A DNA stretch of 64,000 nt from Closterium sp. Naga37s-1 (taxonomy: Eukaryota; Streptophyta; Zygnematophyceae; Desmidiales; Closteriaceae): positions 320,001 to 384,000 of the forward strand of contig CANJKZ010000172.1 in NCBI GenBank assembly GCA_947471745.1, in the 5' to 3' direction. The notes below the pieces were generated by a model. It was not told the origin of the DNA and searched no databases. It was given only the letters and a program-made list of their open reading frames with translations. Position 1 is the first letter of the stretch. Each line of letters opens with the position of its first letter. Shown here piece after piece: positions 1-20,071 of the stretch. The translations under genes were made by a program, and so were the position numbers.

Positions 1-1912
1 AGGCTTGCCGTGGTGTCGCCACTACCGGCGGGGAAATTGGGTGCACCAGACATAGTAGCACTACTGATCATAGCCACCGCATCGGAGTAACAATGGCTCC
101 TTCCCGGGTGGTGTGAGCTGCTTCTTGGGATCGTGTATGCTTGGCCGCCGGGTGTGTTACACACAGGAGTGCTAGTACTCGTAGCAGTGGCTGTAACGTT
201 GGCCATACCACGTGCTTCAGAAAAATAAATATGTAGTAGACGACTGCTGAGCAACAGCAGTGAAAGTGGTAGTAGCTGTTAGTATTGTGCTCTGTAATCC
301 ACACGTTGACTCCACGAGTTGCTCTTGACGTCGCTTGCAGTGGCTTAATTACTACCTACTAGTAATTAAATCACAAATATCTAAAAGTACTATAAGTTGT
401 AAAGCCGGTGGCACTATCAGCGGCCTTTGAGTCTGCTTGCTCCGCCGGCTTTGGGGGGCTGAAACGACCGACCAGAGACAGAGTTCACTGTGATTTCAAA
501 TCAGACAAGTTGTCTTAGTACTAGCCGCAGACGAGCAGACGAGCTTGAAAAATGAGAACCCATCATGGAGTTCGACTCGACCGTTGACTCAACGAAACAT
601 CTGGCAGAAGTTTCTAACTTCCGCCCGCGCTGGAGCACAGCATGGTACTAACAAGGTGTCTCAGAGAATCATGGCATCTGCGACTCGCTTTTAGTGAAGC
701 CATTATGAGTACTAAGTGATCGCAAACGAGAACGTTGCACGACCAAGGATACGCGAGGTCCTTTCAGCGCTGCTGCTTTCTCTGCCGCTGTCACTTTCCT
801 CGACTATCATCGATAGTCCGTGAAACACGCGGCGGAAAATGTGATATTTGGGAGGACGGACTTCATCCATGGATTCAGGAGCGTTGAATGGTTTCTATGT
901 GAAACACAGGATTCGGCGCGTGGAAAGCAGTGGGACAGGACAGTGGGATACCTTCGATCAATGACTCGATACTGTGCCAGGAAGTCGGGAGTTGTTGCGA
1001 TACACCGTACTGCCCTTTTCAGACCACACGTTTCCAGGTATTGTGTTTAAGCTAAGCACTGACTTTCATGGGCTATTGGGATTCTTACCAAATTGTTGTA
1101 ACCTACGTAAATTTCAGCCAGACCTTTTGTCTCAACGACAAGCAATGATGTGCGAGTGACAAGGCGTGCGAGTGACAAGGCAGATACAAAGTTCGGAATA
1201 TCGACTTATAACGCGCGTGCAGGTGCTCTTCAAATCATGCACGAGGGCGTAATTTAATTTAACTGGTCAGTCAGCTAGGAAAGTTAGTGAGCATTGGGTG
1301 CATTAGCAGCTGTGTTGTCACTGCAATGTGTGGCTGGTCGTCCCCTGCCAATGCCGCAGAGTCTTTCTCCGTGGATCTTGTTCGTTGTTCCCCACGGGTC
1401 TGGTTGGTTGATTCGATCATGACGCGCTAACAGGTGTTTGGTATGGGTTTCCAGCAGGGCTCTCGATTCATTTTGGGGCACGCTGCCTGATCCGAGTTGT
1501 GACCCGTTACACCCTGCCTCTGCAGTGTGCCTTGGCGGTCGTACCCAAGAAATGGCAGTGTGATTTTTTTTTCGAGGTCGAATCTGGCAGGGTGAGAAAT
1601 CCGAAAACACTGCCTAGCTAAAACTTTTAGGTCTAGCAGTCGATCCTGCCAAATCGATGATTCCTAGAAGCCAGAAAATCTTGTCGAACTGGGTCTTCCC
1701 AGCCAAAGAGAAAGAAGCATGGTCAATAGCAAATAAATTATGGATGGTTTTTTCCAAGAATAAAAAGGTAAGCATGATCAACCCAGCAACACTGGCTGTC
1801 TTCTAAGTGGTCGACTCTATGCGTAAGTGCGTGGTGGTTGAGGTTTTAGTGGTGTAGGTGGGGAGATGAGAGGCCTGTCGGTGGGTCTTCTAGGTGCGGT
1901 CACTACGATAAC
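1..1912. other. no gene seen
   Basis: Both strands hold only short open frames with no recognisable domain, no consistent splice structure and no repeat array. I see nothing that can be supported here. Confidence 0.6.
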
Positions 1913-2098
1913 GCGCCACTCTCTGTGCTGGAGCTGAATCTCTGGTGTTGAAAGTACTTAGCCGATTCTGGAATTTCAGTCACAAACGCTACTAGACACA
2001 TTTCAGTCACAAACGCCACTCACCGTGCTAGAGCTGAATCTCTGGTGTTTCAAGTACGTTCCGATTCTGAAAATTTCACCCACAAACGCTACTTAGAG
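1913..2098. repeat. tandem duplication, about 90 bp unit
   Basis: Two adjacent diverged copies share the string gagctgaatctctggtgtt, followed by a cgattctg segment and the ending cacaaacgctac. The first copy is about 1913-1991 and the second about 2018-2095. No coding role is visible. Confidence 0.8.
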
Positions 2099-3790
2099 GA
2101 ATAGCCGCGCAGTTAGTAAAGTTCAACAAAAGAGGAAAAGTTGGCAGGGTGTCTGCCGTAACCAGCCGGGAAAAGGCAGTGTTGCACATAAGCGTAAAAC
2201 AGCATTTGCAGGGTTTATTTTCAGCCCTGCCTGACGATGACAGGGTGGACGCCCAGCCCAACCCTATTCTAGCAGTGTGGGTCCAATTTTTCACCCTGAA
2301 ATGCAGGGCAAACAGGGTAAAACGCCTTGCTATCCTGAGCCCTGGTTTCCAGTCGAGTATAATGGAGCGCTCAACAACGCAAATAACCCTACACATGTTG
2401 CCAGGCCTGATCACGTCTTGAACCAAGGCTCCAAAGTAACAGCGTCTAGTTGCAACTCAACACAGGCAACGGCATATTGTTTAAAGTCCTCCAGATCGAA
2501 CAGATGGCAAACTTGCAGAAATAGCTACAGTTGTGGTTATGTTTTACAATTTACAACCAGATCCTTGTAGCTAAGAGCGTATTCCTATCCTCGTATCAAT
2601 CTGACCTCATATCAAGCTCACTCTGAAAAATCCCCTAAATCCAAAGCCTCTCGTTACTTTTACTAGGCAAAAAGTACAATCTCGATTCGAGGTGGTCTGA
2701 TATGAGGCCGTAGGAATACGCTCTAAGGCATGGGCGAACTAAATGTTTGTGCCCAGCGAAGTTTGTTTACACAGAATAATATATGATTATAGTCGTAGAC
2801 TTCAAATGTGATAACGAGAATTAGAAAAACAAAATCTTTGTGAAGATTAAGTTCATACCGCTACCTTAGTTTTATCAACTAGCTTTTAAAATAAAGAGCT
2901 TATAAAAACTGTATATTTATGTGTAATTTATTGCCAAAGCGTGATTCAAATAAAATATTCTTGTACCATTGTTATGTTTTCAATCTAATTGATTATGAGC
3001 GGAACCATAATGAACCTATATATACTCATTTCAACATAAATCAATAACTATGCAGATGGCTTGGTGAATATATTTCGTTTTGTTAGATAAATTCCATTTT
3101 TATTGTAATCTGGAACATCTGGAGAAAATCTGCAAGATAAACTATAATAAATTGTATGAAAGTTACTACTGAGGTTCACAGATTTTGCTATATCCATCTA
3201 CTGTTTGCCCATTGTGGACGCGTTGCCCGTTTTTTTACTGTTTAATATCGATCAAATCATTATATTCTAGAGTTTAGAAGTTTCATATTAGTGAGAGATG
3301 ATGTTTTTCAAACGATACAAAATATGGTATGTATTCCATATTCAGTCCCCTCGGGCATAGGGGCTTTTAACAGAACTGGCACCTCGTGGAGCTGTCAATC
3401 AATTCCGCCCAGAAGAAAGTTTGTGTCTCCATAATACTAACAAGTGTATATGCTACTAGTTACCGCCAACCTCGAGTGGGACAGGGCTGTGGTTTGGCTG
3501 CTACTTTTGTGACCAGAGTTCAGTATTGACAATTTGACAGCACTTCCTCTGGACATGACAGATATTGCACCCTACTTTGCGGTTGAGAATTCGTGCGATA
3601 CACTGCCCTAGTAAAAAGAACACTCAGAAATACTGTATGTGTTGGCTCTCTGTTTCCGCAGAAAGCACTGCATAACATCTTGGTGTCACTGGCGACTAGA
3701 CCCGAAATCTGTTATGCAGAACCACATTCACCCGCGTCACTTCCTTCTATGGTTTATGCCCATCCCTACCTCGATATCGTAAACAAATGG
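2099..3790. other. non-genic; AT-rich stretch 2700-3350
   Basis: A GC-moderate segment to about 2570 carries scattered short cagggc/gccctg words. It is followed by a distinctly AT-rich stretch (about 2700-3350) that contrasts with the rest of the window. I found no coding region, RNA gene or terminal repeats. Confidence 0.5.
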
Positions 3791-3794
3791 ATGG

Positions 3795-3922
3795 CTGGTT
3801 ACTACTGACAGCAGGGGAAACGAAAGGGGTTCTCCCCCTACATACCTTACCATGGGTGGCGGGTTACAACTTACAGCAGGGGTAACATGAAAGGGGTTCT
3901 CCCTCTACTTACCTAACCCACC
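3795..3922. repeat. tandem duplication, about 64 bp unit
   Basis: Two imperfect adjacent copies of a segment containing ggttac, acagcagggg and gaaaggggttctcc. The first begins near 3795 and the second near 3860. No gene is associated. Confidence 0.75.
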
Positions 3923-5640
3923 CTCAACAAAGGCCCAGACCTGTTTTGTTTTCCTACTTCCAGCACGGAGGACCCTAGATTGCTCCTCGCCCCTCACCAC
4001 AACAGGGAACTGCTCCCAGTGGGGTGAGCAATAGGGTGGTGCTCCCTAGCCCCTTTCAACAAACCTTTTTCACCCTAGTGGCACTGTGTTGGAAGTTTCT
4101 AGCAATAATTTCAGACACCAGTTCCCTTCCGATCCGACATAGGTTATCAGATTGCGCATTGGCAGAGTGATTCATTATCATCGTCATGCCGAAAGTCCTG
4201 CGTTGGGCTTGGTCGGCTTGGGAAACTCCCCGGTCAACAGTTTAGTGCACAGTGCGGGATTGAACAGCATTTGTCATCTTCAAACTAAGCTACCGATCCG
4301 TTGTCGTGTACGCATCAGATTTGAGCTGGCATGGAAAGAGAAACTTCAGCGAATTGCTGTCAGATTTGTCATCACATGGGCACTGTTCGGTAGACCCATT
4401 GGTCCCAACCAGGGCTGTCGCTACGCGAAAATTTGTCCGTTTCCCCCTGAATATTCCGGACTGGATTCGTCTCACCGCTTATATTTAAAAGGTTAGTTTC
4501 GGGATTGTCCGTTTCCCTGTACGGGCTGAGTTGGTCTTGTCCCTAGAATCCTGACAAACAGGCTTGGGCCCTTCCCCGAATTTCCATAGGTACATAAGTT
4601 ATGTCCCCGCCAGGGCTGTCGATTCAAGGCCATTTGCCCTTAATGCCCTGAACATTAAGGGTTGACATCGGTCCAGGTTCCGAATTTAAAGGGTTGCTTT
4701 TCAGTACAGCCCGGATTCTTAAAGGGCGTCGTCAGGGCCTTCCCCTGATACTTACAGGGCGCATTTGGGGGCTAGTCCTGATTCGCCGTACAAGTTTGGG
4801 GACTTTCCCGGAGTCCCCTTCCTCTCTCCAGCCCCCTCCTCTTAACTCTCCCTTGTCCCACACCCCTTGTTAGAGCCGCAAGCTTGCCACTTCACCTTTG
4901 ATGGAGGGTAGTTAGGCAATTAAGCCAATTACGGCCTCCAGTGTTATAGCAGTGTACATTTGTGGATGTCCAAGTAAACTCTTGCCCTAAACGCGTAGGT
5001 GTTTCCCTGATTTCAAGTGTTAAGTTGGGGCCTTTCCCGGACGCTTAAGGGCTGGAAAAAGCCGCTTCTCGGAAATTTCAGGGCTGGAAACAGCGGACCT
5101 CAGCCACTCAAGTGTTGGCCTAAAACCAATCGACAGCCCTGGTCCCCGCCCTCCCCCCTGAACAGGCTTGGGCCCCGCCCTCCCCCCTCCCCCTCCCCAC
5201 TCTTCTTTTCCTGGTCTATGGGATGGGTTGCACTCTTCAACATATTTTATTATGAGACAATATGCAATCCGACAAGGTAGGTATGTGGTCACAATTTACT
5301 TAGAACTAGGCTACCGTGGTCACAAGGTAGGTAGGTAGGTTGGAGTAGATATTAATGAGTTTTTTGTAATCCAGGTATGCTATAATTACACGAATCCGAA
5401 TCCGAAAGTCGTCTCAACCAGTTATGAAAACAGGATAACATGAACTCAGAAGTGCGGAGACTCACCCTACAACGGGAGTGGACTACGGAGGAGGGCACGG
5501 GGTTGTGCAGGTGATCGTAGCGCTCTAGCATAGTTCTTACAACTTGTTGTGTTAACAAAGAAATTCGGCCAGAGTTCCACTAAGGAAATTGAAAGAAAAC
5601 ATTGAGAATTCAGAATTTAAGTTTAAAAGAGGCATGGTAG
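3923..5640. other. non-genic region with recurrent cagggctgtcg words
   Basis: Open frames of up to 114 codons exist but have no domain and overlap each other on both strands. The words cagggctgtcg, tttcccc and gggctgga recur with short spacing between about 4400 and 5160, which suggests an old decayed repeat. A short GTAG array sits at about 5320-5340. I see no gene. Confidence 0.4.
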
Positions 5641-5679
5641 TTGATATGACTAGAATGGCATTGGAACCCCTAGCAAGCA

Positions 5680-5812
5680 TTCTGCAAGGCGAATTGCCAG
5701 CACTGCATCAGAGCGATTCGCCAACGCTGCAGCAGGGCGGCCTGCCAGCGTAGCAGAAGGGCGACATGCCAGCGCTGCAGCAGGGCGGCCTGCCAGCGCT
5801 GCATTCGCAGGT
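5680..5812. repeat. 24-bp minisatellite
   Basis: About five units of a 24-bp repeat containing cagcagggcggcctgccagcg. On the minus strand it reads as an eight-residue repeat (L-A-G-R-P-A-A-A type). The open frame is explained by the repeat and I do not call it a gene. Confidence 0.75.
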
Positions 5813-6644
5813 GAATATTTGCGCAGATGTGTACCTGCCGAGTAGGTGCAGGTAGGCGGTTGCACCATCAGAGACATTGCGCAGGTGCCAGGTAGAAAAC
5901 GTTCCAACGGTTTCGTCAGATGTCCACCGTCGAGCACGTAATGCCATTCCGCAGGTGAAATTTCGCTAAGAACCACATGGGCGAATTTCGCATGTCTTCG
6001 CAGAGTTCCGCGGTCGCGCGAATTCGGCCGACCAGTTCGCCGAGACGAGTCTCGCCGAACGGCGCCCTTCGATCAGAGAACGGGGCTTCTCGGGAAGCAC
6101 TCCGTCCGTCAAAGATCGCGCGACTCACTAGCAGATCAGAGGACGAGCTCGTCGAACAGCACCCCGTCGACCAGAGCTCGTCGTTGGGCTGGTGAATCAG
6201 AGGACAACCTCCTCGAAAAACCTTCGCGGTTTCAGAGGACGGGCTGATCCAATGCGACGATCACTTCGTCGAATTCACCACGTCGTCGCAGAGAATGTCT
6301 GCGCCCAAGCGAGGGCGGGGCCTTTCACTTCGACAAGAAGGGATGTCAAACGGGCAAGGGGCAGTGAATCACGGTGGCGAGCACGCACTGAATCGAGAGA
6401 GGTCGTCTCATCGTGGAAAGAGTGGCATGTTGTACAGTGTTCATGAGGGGCGGCGGAGAGACAAGAGTACAATATGGAAAGAGGAATGACGTCTTGTGGG
6501 AGCTCCACTAGTGTTGTTGAGATGAGAGGGTGACAACACCCCCTTATCATGGGGAGGGAGCAATGAGTATGTGCGCATAGTATTTAGGAGCGAGCTTCTT
6601 TCCTCAGTGAAAGGCCGCTGCCATTGAGGGGAGTATGGAAAGGA

Positions 6645-7003
6645 CATTGGAATTGGCTTCGGATTCGGCCGGAGGGGCTACAAGCAAAATGACTTGGGAG
6701 GCGTGGGTGCGCTAAACCACCATACCAAATACGTCGTTTGATTCAGTTGGTTAGTAAATTGGGTCCTTGGTGGAATGTCTATGATTCAATTCCGGGTGTC
6801 GTCGCCTTCAGTCTCTGTGAGAGGCTGCTCCTAGAGTGGGGAGTGACGAGCGAAACTTCCTTGCTCTGTGAGAGGCTACTCATGGTGAGGGGGGAGTGGG
6901 AAGGATACTAAGGTTGGCCTCTAGTTCGGCTGGAGGGGCTACAAGGAAAATGGCTTGGGATGCGTGGGCGAGCTGACCCACCTCACCAACCATGTCCTTC
7001 TAC
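6645..7003. repeat. dispersed direct repeat pair, about 90 bp
   Basis: The segments at about 6645-6735 and 6909-7003 are similar. Both contain a ttggcct...ttcggc(c/t)ggaggggctacaa block followed by aaaatg(a/g)cttggga and a gcgtggg(t/c)g block. The spacing sequence also repeats the words ctctgtgagaggct. No gene is visible. Confidence 0.65.
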
Positions 7004-7349
7004 TTGTAGCCCCTCCAACCGAACTCGAGGCCAATCCCACAGCTAAATGCGGCGGATGTCGAAGCCTGCAAGAGAATAGGAATGAAGGTTGCTCTGCCAG
7101 CAGCCTTACACACTTCCTCTTCGCATGTCCAAGTTCTTAGCACGAAAATTTTATGGAAGGCCTCCTCTAGCCCACAATCCCACTTGACAATCTCGGGCGT
7201 ACCACTTGACAATCTCGAGCGTATAGCCAGAAAAGGGGGAATCGTTCAAGCCGTATATTGTAATCGGGCGCTGATACAAGTTGAGAGTAGGCGAGCTGCT
7301 GTCTATGGCTGCCGCAACTCCGGGAGTCGTGGGAATAACATATGCCATC

Positions 7350-8155
7350 CTGTCTAGACGTTAAGGGAACTGCATCTTCTACAAAATCGGGGATGCCTAG
7401 TGGCACACATTGCTACCGTTAGCGGCCCCATGCGCACAAAATCAATCATTCGTCCTGTGAAACCCTCCACATCTTTTGGAGAGATTGCAGAAAAGTGATA
7501 GGCTAGACACTTGTCCGACTTCATAGGAAGACCCATCTCGCGCAAGCGGGTCCACAATCTCTTCGAAGTGGTGTAGCACCCTATCACGCAGGCCTCGTAT
7601 TTGTGTCATCCATGTAGGACCAGAGTTGGATGACGCTCTCTCCTATGACTATATGTAATGGACTGCGTTGCGTTACCACGTAGAGAAAATGGTTCTGCAG
7701 GGCTCCCTGGTACATGCCTTTCTCAGAGAGGTTAATGATGACTTCTGTGCTTGTCATGCAGAAAAGGATCAGAAAGGAAGTTGTGGAAGAGCCAAATGAA
7801 TGGAGTAAGACATTGGAACCCTGGGCTCCCCAGACGGGCCTCGAACATTACATCTCGGTAGAAAAGTTAAAGGCGCTGGCCACGACTAACTTCAACAAGC
7901 CTAGGTAGTTAGTCAGAGCAGAGTTCACGCCGCTAATCACAACCTCCGAGCCAGCATGGGTAGTCTGAGGAGATGTCTGAAGCACTCAAGAAATATGGTA
8001 TCGGAGCTGAAGACGGACCACTCGCAAGATGACGCGAACCAGGACCTCCTCAATGTTGATCGGGCGCACGTCGTAGTTGGGCTTCGAGAGTGCGACAAGG
8101 CTGGGCGACGCCATAAGGGAGCGAGAAGGAGTGCATCCTCCCTAAAGCCATAGCC
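7350..8155 (-). pseudogene. decayed reverse transcriptase relic (non-LTR type)
   Basis: Reading the minus strand downward from about 8130, a short frame gives L-S-K-P-N-Y-D-V-R-P-I-N followed by E-E-V-L. This resembles the K-P-N-G-G-x-R-P-I motif of non-LTR reverse transcriptases. About 500 bases further on, at about 7590-7606, another frame gives Y-M-D-D-T, the YxDD catalytic box. A third frame then encodes L-R-E-M-G-L-P-M-K-S-D-K-C, like the region after YxDD. The three blocks are in the expected order but in different frames with stops between them, so this is a dead copy. It is unrelated in position and sequence to the LINE at 21.9-28.3 kb. The family is uncertain. Confidence 0.6.
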
Positions 8156-8908
8156 GGAAGAGAGATGAGAGAGAGACATCAGGCTCTTCGGGAATGCAAT
8201 GAACATATTGTAGAGATGCTCCGCAACCCACCCTGTAGGTCCTCGCCACGATCTTCGGGGGTGGTGAAAATGGCTCGATGAATGTATGTGATACCTAGAT
8301 TGGGAGCCTTCTAGTGGAAAGTGGGCAATCAGTCTTGTATTGCATGATTTGTTCGGGTCCTTCGTCGCCAGGCTACGCATACGCAAAGGTCTCACTCCAC
8401 GCTGCAAAAAGGAGTCAATGTTCAAAGCGCGACCATCTTTGGTAAGGGAGGCAACATATATACGTCATGAGGAGTGGTAGGGGAGGGGCATGCGACAGCG
8501 GAGTGCCTCCGACAGAAGGGGTTCCCACTCGCATGGGAGGAAGCGGGCTGAAACGGGGCAGCAGCTGGCCTCCTGTACAATCGAAGAAGTCACGTCCCAA
8601 TTGTCAGCCAGTGTGGTGCCTTATACATGCGAGATGAGTGGTCCACATCCGTGTGAGAGTACAGCGACCGTTCTTACTCATTCGTGCATATTTATATTTT
8701 CTATTATCATTTTATGCTTGTTTTCCTAGATTCGTTGCTTTCCAACATTTAGTATAGTTATAGCACCGAATTATGTTGCGTGCACCGAATTCGGTTGAAT
8801 TTCGGTTAATCCCGCATGACTTTGCGTGCGCGTGATTTCGGCCGAAATTCTTCTACCAAATTCGGAAAGGTTCCGTTCCCGACGATTCCCAATGCACGGA
8901 ACATTCAT
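8156..8908. other. non-genic; possible flank of the RT relic
   Basis: Open frames on the minus strand up to 8425 may be upstream remnants of the reverse-transcriptase relic, but no motif is readable. From about 8765 to 8870 the word aattcgg/ccgaatt recurs several times. Nothing else is supported. Confidence 0.4.
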
Positions 8909-9057
8909 GTAACATCCTGGTTACATGCCCTGTATCGTGCCTATATATAGCAATGTAAACAATAATATTTTTACTGAATTCAATTTTCGATCCTCACAAT
9001 CCGGCCCACAATCTGGTAGGGTGTGATTTCGCCATTCTGAGCGTGGATTGAGGTAGG
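8909..9057 (+). other. possible solo LTR end or Pol II promoter-like element
   Basis: A perfect inverted pair tgtaac...gttaca (8909-8926) is followed by a TATA-like tatatata at about 8942 and, about 70 bases on, by aatctggta. That last word resembles the start of the initiator-Met tRNA primer-binding sequence of copia-type elements (TGGTATCAGAGC), though only the first few bases match. This could be a fragment of a long terminal repeat. No partner LTR or gag/pol frame was found, so the call is tentative. Confidence 0.25.
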
Positions 9058-9192
<135 letters not shown>

Positions 9193-10075
9193 CCTGCACG
9201 TGGTGGGGAAGAAGGGGGGTTGGGATCCAGCGTGCATGGGTCTCGCGCTAGAGGCATGAAGCCGTGGGGATTCCTTAGTGGTGTCGGTGATGGCGTACTC
9301 ACTCTGTGCGTCCGGATCCCTCACAGGCACCGGTGTTCTGGCCGTTTGGGGGGTGATTTGTGGTGTCGCCAAGGGAGTGGAAGACGGTGGCGGGAGTAGA
9401 TCGGTCTCTACAACTGTGGTATGCTTACCAACCGGAAATAGAGGTGATGAGGCCCGACCATGCTCACGCCTTGAAGTAGGGAGAACCAACCGGAGTAAGT
9501 AGGGTGTACAGGGGGTGGGGAGGGCGCAGGTGCATGCATAGGGAGAGAAGAACACTTACACCAAAGGAGCGAGGGATTCCCCCCTCTATATTTATGCTAT
9601 CAGCAAGGGGTGTGGGTGTGGGGATGGATAGTCGGTCCTAGATGATGGGTAGTTGGTTCAGGGTTTAGAACCACAGGGTTTCAAAGATAGGGGTTCAGGG
9701 TTCAGGGGCAGCCACAGCTGGTGGGAAGATGCCACCTAGAAGGATGGGGCAGCAAGGGGGAAGCTAGGGCTTTGGAGCGCCAGCAATTCAGACACAACAA
9801 CCCCTATCTTTGACGTAGAGTGACTGGCTGCGGGGACGGGTGGTTGAGCTGACTAAGCTGAGGCAGGCACCCCCTGCCCGTGGGGTTGGCCGGCAGGTGA
9901 ATGTGATAATACCCTCGGACCGTCCCTCCACTGACTCAACTGAGCCTTAGGAGGTGGTGTAAGGCCGCCTGCGTGGGCAGGATTTAGATATGGTGCGCTG
10001 GTTGGCATATCTATACATATCGCAACGGGTGAGTGGAAAGAGTGAATCTCGTTGGGACGGGGGAAGGGGGGAAAA
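9193..10075. other. no gene seen
   Basis: A minus-strand frame of about 190 codons (8980-9555) is partly the microsatellite. Its non-repetitive part has no domain I recognise, and no splice partners are obvious. The remainder to 10075 holds nothing I can support. Confidence 0.4.
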
Positions 10076-10095
10076 GTGTGGGTGTGTGTGTGTGT

Positions 10096-10141
<46 letters not shown>

Positions 10142-10250
10142 TTGTGTGTGTGTATGTGTATGTGTGTGTGTATGCGTGTGTGTGTGCGTGTGTGTGCGTG
10201 TGTGTGTGCGTGCGTGTGTGTGCGTGCGTTTGTGTGCGTGTGCACGTTTT
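10076..10250. repeat. (GT)n microsatellite, imperfect
   Basis: A dinucleotide GT tract of about 170 bases with occasional GTAT and GC interruptions. Cys/Val and His/Thr open frames through it are repeat artefacts. Confidence 0.95.
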
Positions 10251-10974
10251 CTATTTTACATTCTATTGGACTAGAATGCTGACAGGCGTCATGATAGAAG
10301 ATAGCTTGTTGCATGGTGTTTTTAAATATTCTCAAACACTCCATACACAGGGCACATGCACGCGCGCATGCTGCACCACGAAGAAACAATTTTTTTAGGA
10401 CTTCCGAAGCACCTGAAATGTAATCGCATGGAACACAAGGTTCCCGGTTGAGGTAACTTTCGAGTTTATTCCAAGACGCATCCTTCTACCTCTCTACAAC
10501 CCCTCCTCTCCACCACTCTCCATCACTCTCCACGGCTCTGGAATGCTCTCCAAGCGTGTGTTTTCTTGAGCTGCTTCATGTTTTGTTCCTCAGCATGTCA
10601 CAACTTCGTGTGTTGTGTTGCCTCGCCTTACTGCTTTTTCATCACCATCATTTTGGATCGTCTTGCCAGTCAAAGCAAAACTTCGTGCATTGTTTCACCT
10701 AACTACTAGTTTTAGCCACACACATTTTACGGTAGGCTAAATTTGTTTCAGTGTAATACATAGGTACGGTAGGTGATGGATCCAGATGCCTTGGAATGAA
10801 AGAATGATGCTACACTCGTGTGGGAGGGGTGGCACATGCTAGATACTAGGTGCTGGATGCTAGATGCTAGATGCTAGAGTACTCTATCTATGCCAGATGA
10901 TAGACGGTACCGTAATTGGTAAATGGTACATGGTAGATGGCAGGTAAGTGGTATCATGGTATGATATGTACATG
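10251..10974. other. no gene seen
   Basis: Unique-looking sequence with a short ATGCTAGATGCTAG-type repeat near 10840-10880. No coding or RNA feature is supported. Confidence 0.5.
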
Positions 10975-11420
10975 CATGGCATGCCTTAGAAACGGTGATG
11001 ATGCCATGCCCTGCCATGCCCTGCCATGCCCTGCCATGCGATTCCATGCCATGCCATGCCATGCGCTGCCCTTACATGCCATCCCATGCCATCCATGCCA
11101 TGCCATGCCATGCCATGCCCTGACATGCCATGCCATGCCCTGACATGCCATGCGATGACATGAAATGACATGACATGACATGCCATACCATGCCATGCCA
11201 TGCCATGCCACGCCATGAAATGCCATGCCCTGCCATGCCATGCCATGCCATGCCGTGCCATGCATGCCATGCCATGCCCTGCCCAGCCCTGACATGCCAT
11301 GCATGCCATGCCATGCCCTGCCCAGCCCTGACATGCCATGCCATGCCATGCCATGCGCTGTCCTGACATGCCATGGAATGCTATGCCCTGACATGCAAGG
11401 CCATGCCATGCCATATCCCT
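10975..11420. repeat. CCATG pentanucleotide satellite
   Basis: About 440 bases dominated by CCATG/CATGC units with scattered CCTG and CGCTG variants. A 40-bp higher-order repeat containing catgccctgcccagccctgaca occurs twice at about 11260-11335. Met-Ala-Trp-His-Gly frames across it are artefacts. The array lies just downstream of the 3' end of the minus-strand gene that stops at 11463. A second short patch of the same satellite occurs at about 58899-58985 inside a PDS5 intron. Confidence 0.95.
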
Positions 11421-11462
11421 GTATCTGCTTCAGCCAAGTGCTGCCTCAGCACTCTCAGGGCC

Positions 11463-20071
<8,609 letters not shown>

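Noticed and set aside
4152..4496. A 114-codon plus-strand frame
   Set aside because: No recognisable motif, overlapping frames on both strands, and decayed repeat words in and around it.
9990..10398. Long Cys-Val and His-Thr open reading frames on both strands
   Set aside because: They are translations of the GT microsatellite. There is no domain and no splice support.
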